Source: Conchocele bisecta (lineage: Eukaryota; Mollusca; Bivalvia; Lucinida; Thyasiridae). From it: a DNA stretch of 64,000 nucleotides. Each line of letters begins with the position of its first letter. The stretch's first letter is position 1. Both the position numbers and the translations under genes were made by a program. The notes beneath the pieces are model-generated. The model saw nothing but the letters and a program-made list of their open reading frames with translations. It was not told where the DNA came from and ran no database searches. The stretch is from the NCBI GenBank assembly GCA_029237695.1, contig CM055272.1:35908791-35972790 (forward strand), written 5' to 3'. This document shows, in pieces, positions 11,369-22,169 of this stretch.

Positions 11369-11562
11369 GGGGCCCGTTTCACTAAACTTCGTACGACTAC
11401 AATGTTCGTAAGTGCAAATTTAGGATAGTCTGGAAATTTCAATAGATGGATTTACATTTATTGAACATAGGCTGCATATGCAGCCTATGCTCAATAAATG
11501 TAAATCCAATAAGTTTGCACTTACGAACATTTTAGTCGTACGAAGTTTAGTGAAACGGCCCC
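11369..11562 (+). mobile_element. Family A hairpin MITE, copy 3, internally deleted
   Basis: Both termini and the 'ggctgcatatgcagcc' centre are intact. The right arm lacks about 50 bp between 'gtaaatccaat' and 'ttgcacttacgaac'. Confidence 0.9.
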
Positions 11563-12260
11563 ATGATGTCCAAAGACACGTGTCTAGTGTTGAACTTATA
11601 TTGCTTTATGCGAAGAATTAGCAATTCAATCAACAACACCACCGGTCCTATCAACTCCCCACCCCATATTAGTACATATTAGTTCATACTCCTTCGCATA
11701 CTATTTGTCTAATGATCTTAATTGGCCATCACACTTCTTGATTCCCCTCCGTGACAAACTAAATAACTGAACGATACCAAACCATTTTTTCAAAACTTTT
11801 GCCGTATAAAATATTACTATTTATTACTCTCTTGCGAGTTATTTGCATGGGTTTCGATGTGAGAGAACACCCGTAACCAAATCCTTACAAATAATACACC
11901 GTGAAGAGACCATCCGTAATTGCGCGCCTGTTTTCTTGGAAACCACGAGCTACCATGCAAAATGTTTACTTTTTATTACAGTCAAAATAAAGTTATTTGT
12001 AAACTTCGAAAAGATTTCGACTAATCTAGAATGTTAATGTGATTGAACACATTCCAAACATGCAGTCAAATATATCTGGTTCATAGAAACAGCCGTGTAA
12101 TTTGGATTTCAAAAAGTTTACATGACGTCACAACGTAACGTCAAAACGCGGGAAAACACGCCATTGTGTAACTATTCATGCGCACATCACAATTCATTGA
12201 TTGTAATCTCAAAACTAGACTAAATGTGCATATATATCCGCCGTGGAAGTGTAATAAATA

Positions 12261-12422
12261 GGATATTCCATCGTACATCTTTGAATAGCGGAAATAATAC
12301 ACACTCGTGTCCGTCGGCGTCCGTGCAAGCAATTCGTTCGCTACGCTCACTCGTTGCTTACGCGGAAGCCGACGCACACTCGTGTATTATTTCCCGCTAT
12401 TCAAAATGTACGATGGAATATC
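12261..12422. repeat. Long hairpin, arms about 65 bp
   Basis: The left arm 'ggatattccatcgtacatct' is mirrored by 'atgtacgatggaatatcc'. The loop region contains 'gcaagcaattcgttcgctac'. The plus-strand open frame over it follows from the palindrome and is not a gene I recognise. Confidence 0.75.
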
Positions 12423-12645
12423 CTCTATATATTTTATTTAACAATTATTACCAGCAAACACAGAGATATGCTTTCATTCCAACATTGTTTAACCAGCAAA
12501 AGAGTAGCATCTCCTTTCAAATGAACGAAAATGCGTACACTCTTTTCGTCGGTGGAATATTACTGCAACATGTATTTACGTATGTAGGCATATATATACA
12601 ACCGCCTGTGTCAATCTCGCCCATCTTAGTGACGTTTCTGAACAT

Positions 12646-13029
12646 ATACAGTGCAACCTCTCTACAACAGCCACCCATGTGAAGCCGCAAAACTGGCTGT
12701 TGTAGAGAGGTGGCTGTTGTAGGGAGGTTAATGCTGAATTAAATGTTGTCGTCCGCTGTTTATTGATTTTCTTCGATAATTCTCATCAAAAGCATGCTTT
12801 GGCAACATTTTAGAATCATTTACAATGGCCAATGGAAATGATTCTAAAATGCTGTCAAAACATGTTTGTATTGAGAAAGAAAGCAAAGCAATAGCACACG
12901 ACAATTTTCGTGCTCAGCAGTCTAAGGGTTAGATACAGATGAAATCATAAATTTAGAATATAAAATAGTGGCTGTTATAGAGAGTGTGTTGTTGTACAGA
13001 GGTGGCCGCTCGGGGAGGTTCGACTGTAC
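12646..13029. mobile_element. Family H-type MITE with internal palindrome
   Basis: The ends 'gcaacctctctacaacagcc' and the diverged 'tggccgctcggggaggttcg' are imperfect inverted repeats. A second palindrome inside ('gtcgtccgctg' to the 'cagcagtctaagggttag' side) matches the one at 5302-5516. A left-half copy occurs at 23346-23530. Confidence 0.6.
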
Positions 13030-13204
13030 TCGTATTGCCAAAGCCAACTCGCAAACAAGCTGTTTTATTGACTGAGCCTGAGCTCAAGCTGCTGGAGTTC
13101 AAGCACAAACTATTCAAAATATTGAACTAAAGAAATTAATAGCTATTGGTAAGATTAGCGCTGGCGGCAGTGTATAATACATGCTTGAAAATGTTTATTG
13201 ATAT

Positions 13205-13800
13205 GTGAATTGTATAACAATAATAATAATAATTAATAATCGTAATAATAATTAATAAATAATAATAATAATAAAATATTTGTATTATAATTATTATTTT
13301 TATTATTATTAGCATATTACATAAACATATATATGTTTAGTAATATGCTAATAATAATAATAATAATAATTATTATTTTATTATTAAATTATTATTATTA
13401 TTTTTTATTATTAATTATTATATTAATAAATAAATAATAATAATATATATGTGAATAAACTAAGCTAATAATAATTAACTAATAAAATAATTTATTATTA
13501 TTAATTAATTTTTATTATTATTATTATTTAAATTAATTATTAATTTGAATTAATAAATAATAATAATAAAAATAATTTAAAATTTTTATTTGTTAATTAA
13601 ATTAATTAAAAAATTAATAAATTAAAAGCTATTACATTAAACATAAATAATATGTTTATGTAATATTGCAATAATAATTAATAATTAATAATAAAAATAT
13701 TTTAATTATTAATTATTAACAATTTATTTAATTATTATTATGATTATTAATTATTATTATTATTGTTATAATATTATTATTAGCAACGATATTTTCATTG
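13205..13800. repeat. AAT/TTA-rich tract before Tlx exon 3
   Basis: About 590 bp of nearly pure A and T in short trinucleotide runs. Embedded inverted segments such as 'tagcatattacataaacata' and its mirror (about 13309-13357) are also present. It ends a few bases before the splice acceptor, interrupted only by 'gcaacgatattttcattgcag'. Confidence 0.85.
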
Positions 13801-13803
13801 CAG

Positions 13804-13969
13804 ACGACAGACAGCCGAAGAGCGCGAGATGGAACGACAAGCAGCCAATCGCCTTCTCCTGAGTCTTCAGTCCGAGACTTCACAGCGGAAGTCGCTGATT
13901 ATCTCCCCTGACCGGATGTGCCTTAGTCGGCTGCAGCGGTGGCAGGACACGAGGCAATCGGACGGCTAA
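13804..13969 (+). CDS. Tlx: TLX-class homeobox gene, last coding exon
   Basis: The acceptor is 'ttttcattgcag'. The first base completes the split arginine codon (homeodomain residue 57) and R58, Q59 and T60 follow. The exon then encodes the TLX-conserved extension TAEEREMERQAANRLLLSLQ and a short C-terminus containing MCLSRLQRWQD. It ends at TAA 13967-13969. The C-terminus is much shorter than in vertebrate TLX proteins, but the SL..LQ.W-like motif may correspond to their conserved tail. Continuity with exon 2 in both phase and family sequence makes the join secure. Confidence 0.93.
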
Positions 13970-14119
13970 TTATGACAGTTATTGATGTATTGTTCGTCGT
14001 CTCACCTTATATTCTTATTTTCTATATTTCTCAAGAAAACACGTGCTTCGACAGCGCATGAGAAACGTCTCTATTGGAGACTATTATGGTGTGCTGACAA
14101 ACCAAGTTTTTTGTACGGA

Positions 14120-14125
14120 AATAAA
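14120..14125 (+). promoter_or_regulatory. Candidate polyadenylation signal of Tlx
   Basis: An AATAAA hexamer lies 151 bp past the stop codon. It is the first exact match I see downstream. A longer 3' UTR is possible. Confidence 0.35.
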
Positions 14126-14210
14126 ACACAAATATAACAATATCAGGCGTCAATTTTAGATTCCCACCTTTAATGTTGAAGGCACTGGGTCTCAAAGTAT
14201 GTTTCATATG

Positions 14211-14467
14211 TAACCCTTAGACCGCTACTCACAACAATTGTCGTCTGCTGTTGCTTTTATATCCTGCTTTATTTCTCAATAAAAACATGGTTTGACAGCA
14301 TTTCAGAATCATTTCCATTGGAAATGATTCTGAAGTGCTGAAAAAGCATGTTGTAAGTTATTCTAAAGTGCTGTCAAAAGATGGTTTATAAAAATGATAA
14401 AAATGGAAAATAGAAAATAAACAGCAGACGAAAAAAAGGGTTCAAAGGGTTACGCTGTAAGGGTTCA
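14211..14467. repeat. Palindromic repeat, 'aaccctta' type
   Basis: It opens 'taacccttagac', contains 'gtcgtctgctg' with its complement 'cagcagacga', and centres on 'catttccattggaaatg'. It ends 'gctgtaagggttca'. A second partial 'ctaaagtgctgtcaaaa' arm suggests an internal duplication. Confidence 0.65.
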
Positions 14468-14665
14468 AATGTGTCAGTTATTTCGCATCAGGGACAGCTA
14501 GTGACTTGTATAAACCAAACGCACAATTCCATTCGATGATGTTCCGAAAATTGTGTGCTGTATCTTCGCTTTTACTATACAGTGTACCGCTAGTAGGGAA
14601 GATTTGCAAAATATATACTTTTTTTCCGGGGACTCATATGTGTATATTGTTTGCGACATTACTTA

Positions 14666-14730
14666 AAGTGGAACCTCTCTAAACCGGACACCCTGAGATG
14701 TCCCCAGGGTGTCCGGTTAAGAGAGGTTCC
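14666..14730. repeat. Family H small palindrome, copy 1
   Basis: 'gtggaacctctctaaaccgg' faces 'ccggttaagagaggttcc', with 'ccccaggg' at the centre. Similar palindromes are at 41015, 49243 and 59203. Confidence 0.75.
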
Positions 14731-14869
14731 AATTTAATTTCGGAATACATGTATTTGCCTTTGTCAGTGTGCTTTGCAATCATGAACAAACAGTATTGTT
14801 AGATGTAAACACAACCACATTTACGCACATGGTGGCTTTGAGAAATGACATGTGATTTGATATTAGAAA

Positions 14870-15075
14870 CTGTGCGATTTTGCATGAAATATATTAATAG
14901 AAGCTGTGATATTTTCTGCAAATGACGTCGGAAGAATGACTAAATTGTCATTGCAAATGCGGAATTTAATTCCGCACTCGCTATGAAAATGTTATCGACT
15001 TGCCATCTCATTTACGGAATGTATCGTTACTTTTGTAAATATTTGTCATGACATATCGCACATGTTTTTAGGCCC
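14870..15075. repeat. Family K palindromic repeat
   Basis: The inverted halves carry 'tgcaaatgacgtcgga' and 'gaatttaattccgcactcg', ending in 'gacatatcgcacatgttttt'. Confidence 0.6.
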
Positions 15076-15262
15076 AAGTTAACATGGCGTGTCTTATTTG
15101 TTCTTATAACATTTGCGGTTAGCCTAGTTGCTGATCTGCTAGCAAACGCCTCTATCCAGAAAAGGATATATACTGTTTTTTAGATGCATGACGAGTGTTG
15201 CACTGACTAATGGCGAACAGTGGAGGGTCTGATCAGACTGCGCGGACGCGCAGTATGATCTG

Positions 15263-15566
15263 TAGCCTATTTCATCAACATGGCAAAGTATACTTCGCTA
15301 GCCAAGTATACTTTGAGGGAGACATTTTCAATTTAAGGATAAATTTATAAATTGTTATTATACTGCATTTATTACATTATCACAGCCATTTTGGCTGTGA
15401 TAATGTAATAAACTCAGTATAATAATTCTGCATACTTTTAATCATCAAATATATGCAGTCGTTAAGTTCTATATGACATAATGCATTTCGGGAAAAATAA
15501 ATGATTACTCCCTCAAAGTATACTTTGCTACATAAGTATACTTTGCAATTTTGATGAAATTGGCTA
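15263..15566 (+). mobile_element. Family E palindromic MITE, copy 1
   Basis: The element runs from TAGCC to GGCTA and is flanked on both sides by CTG (15260-15262 and 15567-15569). Long inverted arms with 'gcaaagtatacttt' meet at 'cagccattttggctg'. The CTG duplication identifies exact ends. Confidence 0.9.
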
Positions 15567-15569
15567 CTG

Positions 15570-15908
15570 GGCTTCCACTTATCGCAGATGTCATCGGTCC
15601 CTTTGTTCCAGTCACTTTAATGTTGTTGGTAGACCGGTTTACAGAGGTTCAACTGTAAAATAAGAAAAAATGGCATGGTTAAACGAAGCTTATCCCCTCG
15701 CAGCGAGCCTTGATAATAATAATAATAAAAAAGGTCCTCAGTGACCTTGAACTTGGTCAGTCGAACGTGGGTCGTACTGACAGCCTTGATAATAAAACAA
15801 AAGAAAAAATAAAAAAAATAACAGTTTTGCCTTACAAATAATGTCGTCAGTGGCATTGACCTTGGGCCGTCGGACGTGAGCCGTATGCAAAACAAAGCAC
15901 CATCCCTG
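15570..15908. other. Spacer between two family E copies
   Basis: Contains two related short segments with 'ccttgataataat' and 'agtgaccttgaacttgg' / 'agtggcattgaccttggg'. No gene is recognised. Confidence 0.4.
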
Positions 15909-16201
15909 TAGCCGATTTCATCAAAATTGCAAAGTATACTTATCTACTTTGAGGGAGTAATCATTTATTTTTCCCGAAATGCATTATTTCACATAGAACT
16001 AACGACTGCATATATTTGATGATTAAAAGTATGCAGAATTATTATACTGAATTTATTACATTATCACAGCCAAAATGGCTGTGATAATGTAATAAATTCA
16101 ATATAATGAAAATTAATAAATGTATCCTTAAATTGAAAATTCCTCCCTCAAAGTATACTTTGCTAGATAAGTATACTTTGCAATGTTGGTGAAATCGGCT
16201 A
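15909..16201 (-). mobile_element. Family E palindromic MITE, copy 2
   Basis: Flanked by CTG on both sides (15906-15908 and 16202-16204). It lies opposite to copy 1, with the centre reading 'cagccaaaatggctg'. Confidence 0.9.
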
Positions 16202-16204
16202 CTG

Positions 16205-17045
16205 GGCACACATTGAGGCCACATATTATCAAAATCAGTGACGTGTTCATGAGTGGTCGAGAAATGAAAGGTGATACTAACGCACGTGCACGTAGGTACA
16301 TGGACTAATGCTATATCCCCTCATGCCTATCGGCGAGGGGATAATAAACCCGGGGGAGAGTGTTGTATCACACTGCCTGTGGTGGCGCTAGTTGCTGTCA
16401 CACTGAGAACGGAATGAATTCGTCACCTGTCATAATAATTGCGTGCTTATTCGCCCCAATCAGACACAGCACAATCATTCTATGTAAAAGGGTAGCAATT
16501 ATTTAGTTTTCTCGCAATTTTGTCACCTCGCGCCGTCAAATCGAACAAGACTGACATAAATATCGCTCGAAGCGGTCCAAATTGAGTCCAAGTCATATAA
16601 CAGATGACGATGAATGACGAAAATACCCGAATTTCTGTGACATATTTGGATGAAGATTTGAACGTTATAATGAGTAGCGTGAGTGAATGAATTATTCAGC
16701 TGGCTCCGCGATATATTACAATTTGTGCCGACAAGACCGACAAATCCGACATGTTAAGATATAATGAGAAACGCCTGTATGAAATAGGCAGTTGTCACGC
16801 CGCGCCAAGTCGTAAATTTCAAATAATTATTCAGAATATAAACGAGATATGCTAAATACTATATCATGTAAATATATAGTACATTAGTACATTAGTAAAC
16901 TCATGAAATTGCAACAATATAATATAGTATACATATTCTTACATGAGTGATGATGTAATATGATATTCATTAATCCATTACCGTTTCGAACTAACACCTT
17001 TACTGGTATGAAATTTATTAAATATTTTATTTTTTTTATTTCTCG
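16205..17045. other. No gene seen
   Basis: I see no exon, RNA gene or full repeat in this unique-looking stretch. Confidence 0.5.
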
Positions 17046-17118
17046 ATGAAAGTATATGTTGTGACCACTTCTCGTCGAGACGGTTCAAATGGTGGTCACG
17101 GCATATACTTCTGAGCGA
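17046..17118. repeat. Family J palindrome, copy 1
   Basis: 'gaaagtatatgttgtgacca' is mirrored by 'tggtcacggcatatacttc', with 'cgtcgagacggttc' at the centre. A better preserved copy is at 54130-54212. Confidence 0.7.
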
Positions 17119-17419
17119 ACAGAAGGAAAATATGTAGGATTATCCGCAAAATTAATCGCTTATCATGATCATGAAGATGGTTAAAGGAGTTTACTGATTT
17201 CATATGAAACGTTGCAACGTGTTTAATAAATACCATATTAAATAAAAAACAATGTATATATTTATTGCATAAGCATATACATTGAAGCCGTACTGCTCAC
17301 ATTGCCGACTCATTTGCATGTTTATTACCCTGTTATTACACTGCGATATGCCATTTTATGTAATTAAAAGCTAAATATAGAATGTGTCTCAAGAGTTTTG
17401 CCCCAAAATGATACAATAT

Positions 17420-17800
17420 CAAATAGAATAAAAACACAGAATCTCAACATATACCTCTGGTTCATGTGATTGAAGAAAATAATATTTCACGACCTTGTTT
17501 TTCTTGATGACGTGTCTGATGAGTATTAAATAGTGATGCAAAATGAAGGGGTCGGTGGAAGTGCCACCGACCCCTTCACGTGTGCGACGCACTCTCTGTA
17601 TCCCGGCGTCCCGTGCGTAGCCATTTATTACCACATTGCTTGATCCCGGCCACACTGCGTGGCGCAAGTCTTACCCGCATCGTAGCTCGACGATCTATCG
17701 ATGGTATTATTAGTGTCAAGAGCACGTGATTAACACGTGACTTGATGAAGTTGTAAACCATCCCACGAAGGACTTCGGTGGCGTTCACATACATGGAGAT
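17420..17800. other. Short hairpin and unassigned frames
   Basis: A 19 bp perfect inverted repeat 'tgaaggggtcggtggaagtg' / 'gccaccgaccccttca' lies at 17543-17578. The minus-strand frames around it look arbitrary, and I recognise no protein. Confidence 0.35.
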
Positions 17801-17804
17801 GGTG

Positions 17805-18050
17805 TGCCCATATGATACACGCCATGTGATTTTGTACTTTCTTACATCTGCGTAATTTCATGAAATACGTTTACAAAATTCACAATATTTTCCGTAAATG
17901 GCGTCAAAGGTTGATAACATTTTCAGAGTACATGCGGAATTATATTCCGCATGTACTCGGAAAATCTTGCCAACTTTTGATTTACAAGTATTGTACATTT
18001 TGCAAACGTATTTATTGAAATTACGCAGATGTCCGAAGGTACAAAATCAT
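17805..18050. repeat. Family K palindromic repeat, best preserved copy
   Basis: The inverted arms run from 'catatgatacacgccatgtg' through 'cgtaaatggcgtcaaag' to the centre 'gcggaattatattccgc'. The mirror 'tccgaaggtacaaaatcata' closes the element. It is immediately followed by a family B element. Confidence 0.7.
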
Positions 18051-18052
18051 AT

Positions 18053-18365
18053 GTTATCCCGTCAACACAGTGCACAGTGCGCACATGCCGTGAAACGTGG
18101 TGCCGTGAAACATTTTTTATATCCTGTCAATACGACCTAATCACTGCGTATGACTATGTGCGGTGGCTGGGGTTAATATGTTTGCATTTTAAAGCCATCT
18201 GTAGGTGTTGACGGGATAAATAGAATAGTAGGTTAGTTCCGTGAATGGAAACAATATTTGGCGCGGCACGGAAACGGGATGTGCTCGGCAGAGCCTCGCC
18301 CATCCCGTTTCCGTGCCGCGCCGGATTTTGTTTCCCATTCACGGCACTAACCTACTATTCTCTAT
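18053..18365 (-). mobile_element. Family B palindromic MITE, copy 5
   Basis: Full-length copy from 'ttatcccgtcaacacagtgc' to 'actaacctactattctctat', with the 'gtgctcggcagagcctcgcc' loop. Confidence 0.85.
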
Positions 18366-18433
18366 ATTTAGAGCTAGCAATAATTATTTGAGTTTATGTA
18401 GATTTGGCGTTCCATAGGCTGACGCCTAATACA

Positions 18434-18850
18434 TCAAGGTGCATGATCACGTGGTTATAACAACAACAACAGTGGCTGAAAGTGTTGAAATCTTGAAAGT
18501 ATTATTTGATATTTTCCTTAATATGAAACGGATGTTGATGAAATATGGCGCAGCAAACGCGTCTTCATGAGCTGCGCATGCATTTGGTGGTCCATGGAGT
18601 TTGGCACAGACTTATGTCATTTTTGCGAAGAATCGATTTCCGTGTCTCCGACACGGAAATCGATTCTTGGCAAAAACGATGGAAGTTTGGAAAATACAGA
18701 GCCCACCAAATGCAGCTTAACAAGACATATTTCATCAAAATTCGTTACGTAATAAGGACACTATCAAAGAATACGTACTTTGAATCAGATGGATTCTGGA
18801 AATTTCAGTACTTGTTGTTGTTGTTCTGAGTACCACGTGATCATACACAT
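18434..18850 (+). mobile_element. Family D palindromic MITE, copy 3
   Basis: The element runs from 'caaggtgcatgatcacgtgg' to 'taccacgtgatcatacacat'. The inner arms meet at 'cgtgtctccgacacgg'. Confidence 0.85.
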
Positions 18851-19065
18851 CGTACATGGACCATCCTAACGATTCGTTATATTCGACAAGCGACAAGCAA
18901 TTTTGATTTGTTCAGACCTTCAATGGAAAATCATCCACGAAGCTGAATCCTCCTGAGTATCGTTAAAAGCGAGCCAAAAACGGCGCACAATCAATCTGTC
19001 TCGCTAGATATGGCCCGTAAAACTCCCCATCAGCTTAATCATTCCTAAACTAATATGTGGCTGTG

Positions 19066-19290
19066 ACTGGAGAAATGTGGCTTATTGGTTTTGCGACCAG
19101 TCTATATCCAGATCACTCTGATCAGTATCTGCACTGTCCGAAAGTCCATAAATGAAACACCCGTCATGCTTCTACATGTAACAATTAATAAATATCGCTA
19201 CCAGGCTACAGGGGTTTGCCATTTAATCAGGAGCAACACCGGCGACAAATCACATCAACACCATTTCTCCAGTCACAGCCACATATGGCC
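19066..19290. repeat. Family F dispersed repeat
   Basis: Begins 'atatgtggctgtgactggag' near 19053 and ends 'tttctccagtcacagccaca'. It contains 'actctgatcagtatctgcac' and 'gaaacacccgtcatgcttct'. Confidence 0.7.
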
Positions 19291-19550
19291 GATGGAAGGA
19301 TGTAAGCGATGGTCACAGCGGGCCGCCTTATTAAATCTAAAGACCGTATTTTCGAATCAATGGTCGGCGACTATGGCCACATGATGAAACATTCATACTG
19401 CATTAATTAGCAAATAGCCTTCAAGTGCCGTGAAATGGGATAAGGCTTTATTGTATCTTGACCTAACTTAATTTACGTCTCTGAAGACATATGGCGTGAG
19501 ACGTTGAATAAACTATAGCCGCGGTGGCTAATGTTCGGTTTGCGAACCAG

Positions 19551-19777
19551 GGGCCCGTTTCACTAAACTTATTACGACTAAAATGTTCGTAAGAACAAAT
19601 TTAGAATCGTCTAGAAATTCCAATTTATGGATTTACATTTATTGAGCATATGCTGCATATGCAGCCTATGCTCAATAAATGTAAATCCAATAATTGTTTA
19701 CAAAAAAAACAATGCTGATGTGCAATTTACAGACTATCATAATTTTGCACTTACGAACATTTTAGTCGTACGAAGTT
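19551..19777 (+). mobile_element. Family A hairpin MITE, copy 4, right end missing
   Basis: Everything up to 'cgtacgaagtt' is present. The last roughly 18 bp are replaced directly by the left end of copy 5. Confidence 0.9.
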
Positions 19778-20021
19778 GGGGCCCGTTTCACTAAACTTAT
19801 TACGACTAAAATGTTCGTAAGCACAAATTTAGGATCGTCTAGAAATTTCAATTTATGGATTTACATTTATTGAGCATAGGCTGCATATGCAGCCTATGCT
19901 CAATAAATGTAAATCCAATAATTGTTTACAAAAAAAACAATGCTGATGTGCAATTTACAGACTATCATAATTTCGCACTTACGAACATTTTAGTCGTACG
20001 AAGATTAGTGAAACGGCCCCC
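19778..20021 (+). mobile_element. Family A hairpin MITE, copy 5, tandem to copy 4
   Basis: The copy is complete and nearly identical to copy 4, including the shared 'cttattacgactaaaatg' variant. The pair therefore arose by local duplication rather than two independent insertions. Confidence 0.9.
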
Positions 20022-20224
20022 AGCTATATGTGGATACCAGGATATTGTCTTTTGATATCACGTTTATCAGGCAAGGCTAGGAAACACGTCGGAATTCCAA
20101 TGCTCGCCCAGGAATTCCTACCATTTCCGACCCTAGTATGATAAGCTGTATATTAAAAGACACAAGCCTGGTATTCCATTTACCAGGTTTTATGTTCGAA
20201 AATGACCACAGATGACGTCGTTAT

Positions 20225-21950
20225 ATATGGACCACATGTGGAAGACTCGGACCTACATGTAGGACCCAATAATTGGCCCATTTGAAAAACGATACCCACC
20301 CACCCATTTCCATACACTATACATTACAGTAGCTTCAAGGTGGGAATCAGATTCGCAAAAATGCTGTATTTCCGGCTCGCTCAAACACCACATATTACGA
20401 TTTTTCTATTGACGTATGTCTCCCGTAATCGATAAATGTCTTAGGTCTTCAAATATGTTCACTTCATGCATCTGCTTTTGGAATTTCGTTAGTTACGGGA
20501 AATTTAGCTACCAAAGACGAGGCGATAATTGTATGTTCGAATAAATGTCACACATTTTTGTTGGCTGTGGAAGCATAAATAATGTGTTAAATCATGCCGA
20601 AATCCCATTACAGTTTCAACACATTGACCAATGTGTATGATCACGTGGTACTAACAACAACAACAAGTACCGATTCAAAGTACGTATTATTTTATAGTGT
20701 CCTTATTACGTAACGGATTTTGATGAAACATGGCGCATCAAACGTGTCTTGTTAAGCTGCATTTGGTTAAGCTGCATTTGGTTAAGCTCCGACACGGAAA
20801 TCGATTCTTTGCAAAAACTACATAAGTCTGTTCCAATCTACGTGGACCACCAAATGTATCTCATGAAGATGCGTTTGCTGCGCCATATGTCATCAAAATC
20901 CGTTGCATATTAAGGAAAATATCAAATAATACTTACTTTGGAGTGGGCGACGTTGTTGTTGTTGTTGTAACCACGTGATCATGCACCTTGTTGACGTGGA
21001 TCACTGAAATAAACATCAGTAACTCAAATGTTACAATTTGTGACTACTAAGTACTTGTATCCTCCACTAACCTTGAATTATCTAAAACGTCCTCTTACAA
21101 GCTCCATATAAGGAATTAGTAATTGAGTATTGTTACTCTGAAGCAATTGGGTATTTCAAAATTTTAATTGGGAAAAATTAAATCACACTACTGTTTACAC
21201 ATCAACAGACAGCAATTATTGAATAGGAAAACATATATTGGCATTTCATTAGAATTGTCTCCTTGTGTTTTCATGGACAAATAAGAAAAATATGCTATAT
21301 TGGTGGTCTGTTTATTGTTTTCTGCAGCATGATGAAGGTACCACAAGTTCTCATTGCTTTTTGATACTCACTACTTCTGATTTCAATTGGGTTTTTGGCA
21401 ATTTTAGTTGGGTATTTACGCAAATACGCAGCTTATCTATTTTGATTTGCAATCCAACATTTCCACATAATCTTCCGCGAACTTTGCTTTCGGATTTCCT
21501 TTGTATTATATTCGCAGATTCATCAATAATGACGTCACGGAAAAACCCGAACTGGAATATTTTAAATACTCCTAAATTAGTTGAACCAATCAGGAGGCGA
21601 TGCGTGAAGTTGGTTGAGTAGGATTCTTTCGGACAGAGAATTTTTTCTGTAACTGTGGTAGCTGAAATGTGTGTAACTAACAATATACTAAACAAAAATG
21701 TTTAAAGTGAATATATTTGGGGGCCTAAATGCATTATGTATTGCCAGAGACGTAAGTCAGCAGAAAATCGAAACTTGTGTTTGAGCGAGCCCGAAACTAA
21801 GCATATATATGGCATTGTTTTCCATTTACTCTTGTCTACCTTGAAAATACAGTAATGTATAGTGTATGGAAATGGGTGAGTGGGGGTAACGATTTTCAAA
21901 TGAGCAAATTATTGGGTCCTAAGTCCGAGTCTTCCACCTGTGATATGGAC
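20225..21950. mobile_element. Family N (hAT-like) non-autonomous transposon, copy 1
   Basis: The element spans 20233-21942 and is bounded by exact 8 bp duplications ATATGGAC (20225-20232 and 21943-21950). Termini 'cacatgtggaagactcggac' and its diverged mirror 'gtccgagtcttccacctgtg' continue inward for over 150 bp, including 'acccatttccatacactata'. An 8 bp duplication is typical of hAT elements. No transposase frame is visible, and a family D element has inserted inside. Confidence 0.75.
20630..20991 (+). mobile_element. Family D palindromic MITE, copy 4, nested in N1
   Basis: The ends 'gtatgatcacgtggtactaa' and 'ccacgtgatcatgcaccttg' are present. Part of the left inner arm is replaced by a short triplication of 'aagctgcatttggtt'. 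Confidence 0.8.
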
Positions 21951-22099
21951 ATAACGCGGACTTGTAGTTGCGTCATTACACTGACGTTATTCGGTAACGT
22001 CATGTGACGCCGTTCGACCAATGAAACGTCATTATCAATTTGTTGTAACCCAGATTTTCGTATCAGGTCAATGTCTGACGCAGAAATTTGTTATCAGTC

Positions 22100-22168
22100 A
22101 GTACGTATTCGGACAAAATAAAGCTCGCCACCAGCTATTTCGGCTCGCATATGTTGACATTTCCATAT
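22100..22168. repeat. 69 bp direct repeat, left of family D copy 5
   Basis: It matches 22583-22651 at about 66 of 69 positions, including 'cgccaccagctatttcggct'. The two copies sit exactly at the two ends of the MITE. Confidence 0.9.
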
Positions 22169-22169
22169 C

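Larger units (their letters stand above)
8018..13803 (+). other. Tlx intron splitting the homeodomain
   Basis: The intron runs from 'gtgagg' to 'ttttcattgcag', phase 2, between homeodomain residues 56 and 57. The arginine codon AGA is assembled from AG plus A. It is 5,786 bp long and mostly transposon-derived: families C, D, B, F, A and H, several hairpins, and a long AT tract before the acceptor. I found no unexplained coding segment within it. Confidence 0.85.

Noticed and set aside
12224..12682. 152-codon plus-strand frame
   Set aside because: It crosses a long hairpin and a family H element, and no part resembles a known protein.
21265..21695. Opposed 114-118 codon frames as a transposase of element N1
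   Set aside because: They are mutual antisense shadows with no recognisable hAT motifs; N1 appears non-autonomous.
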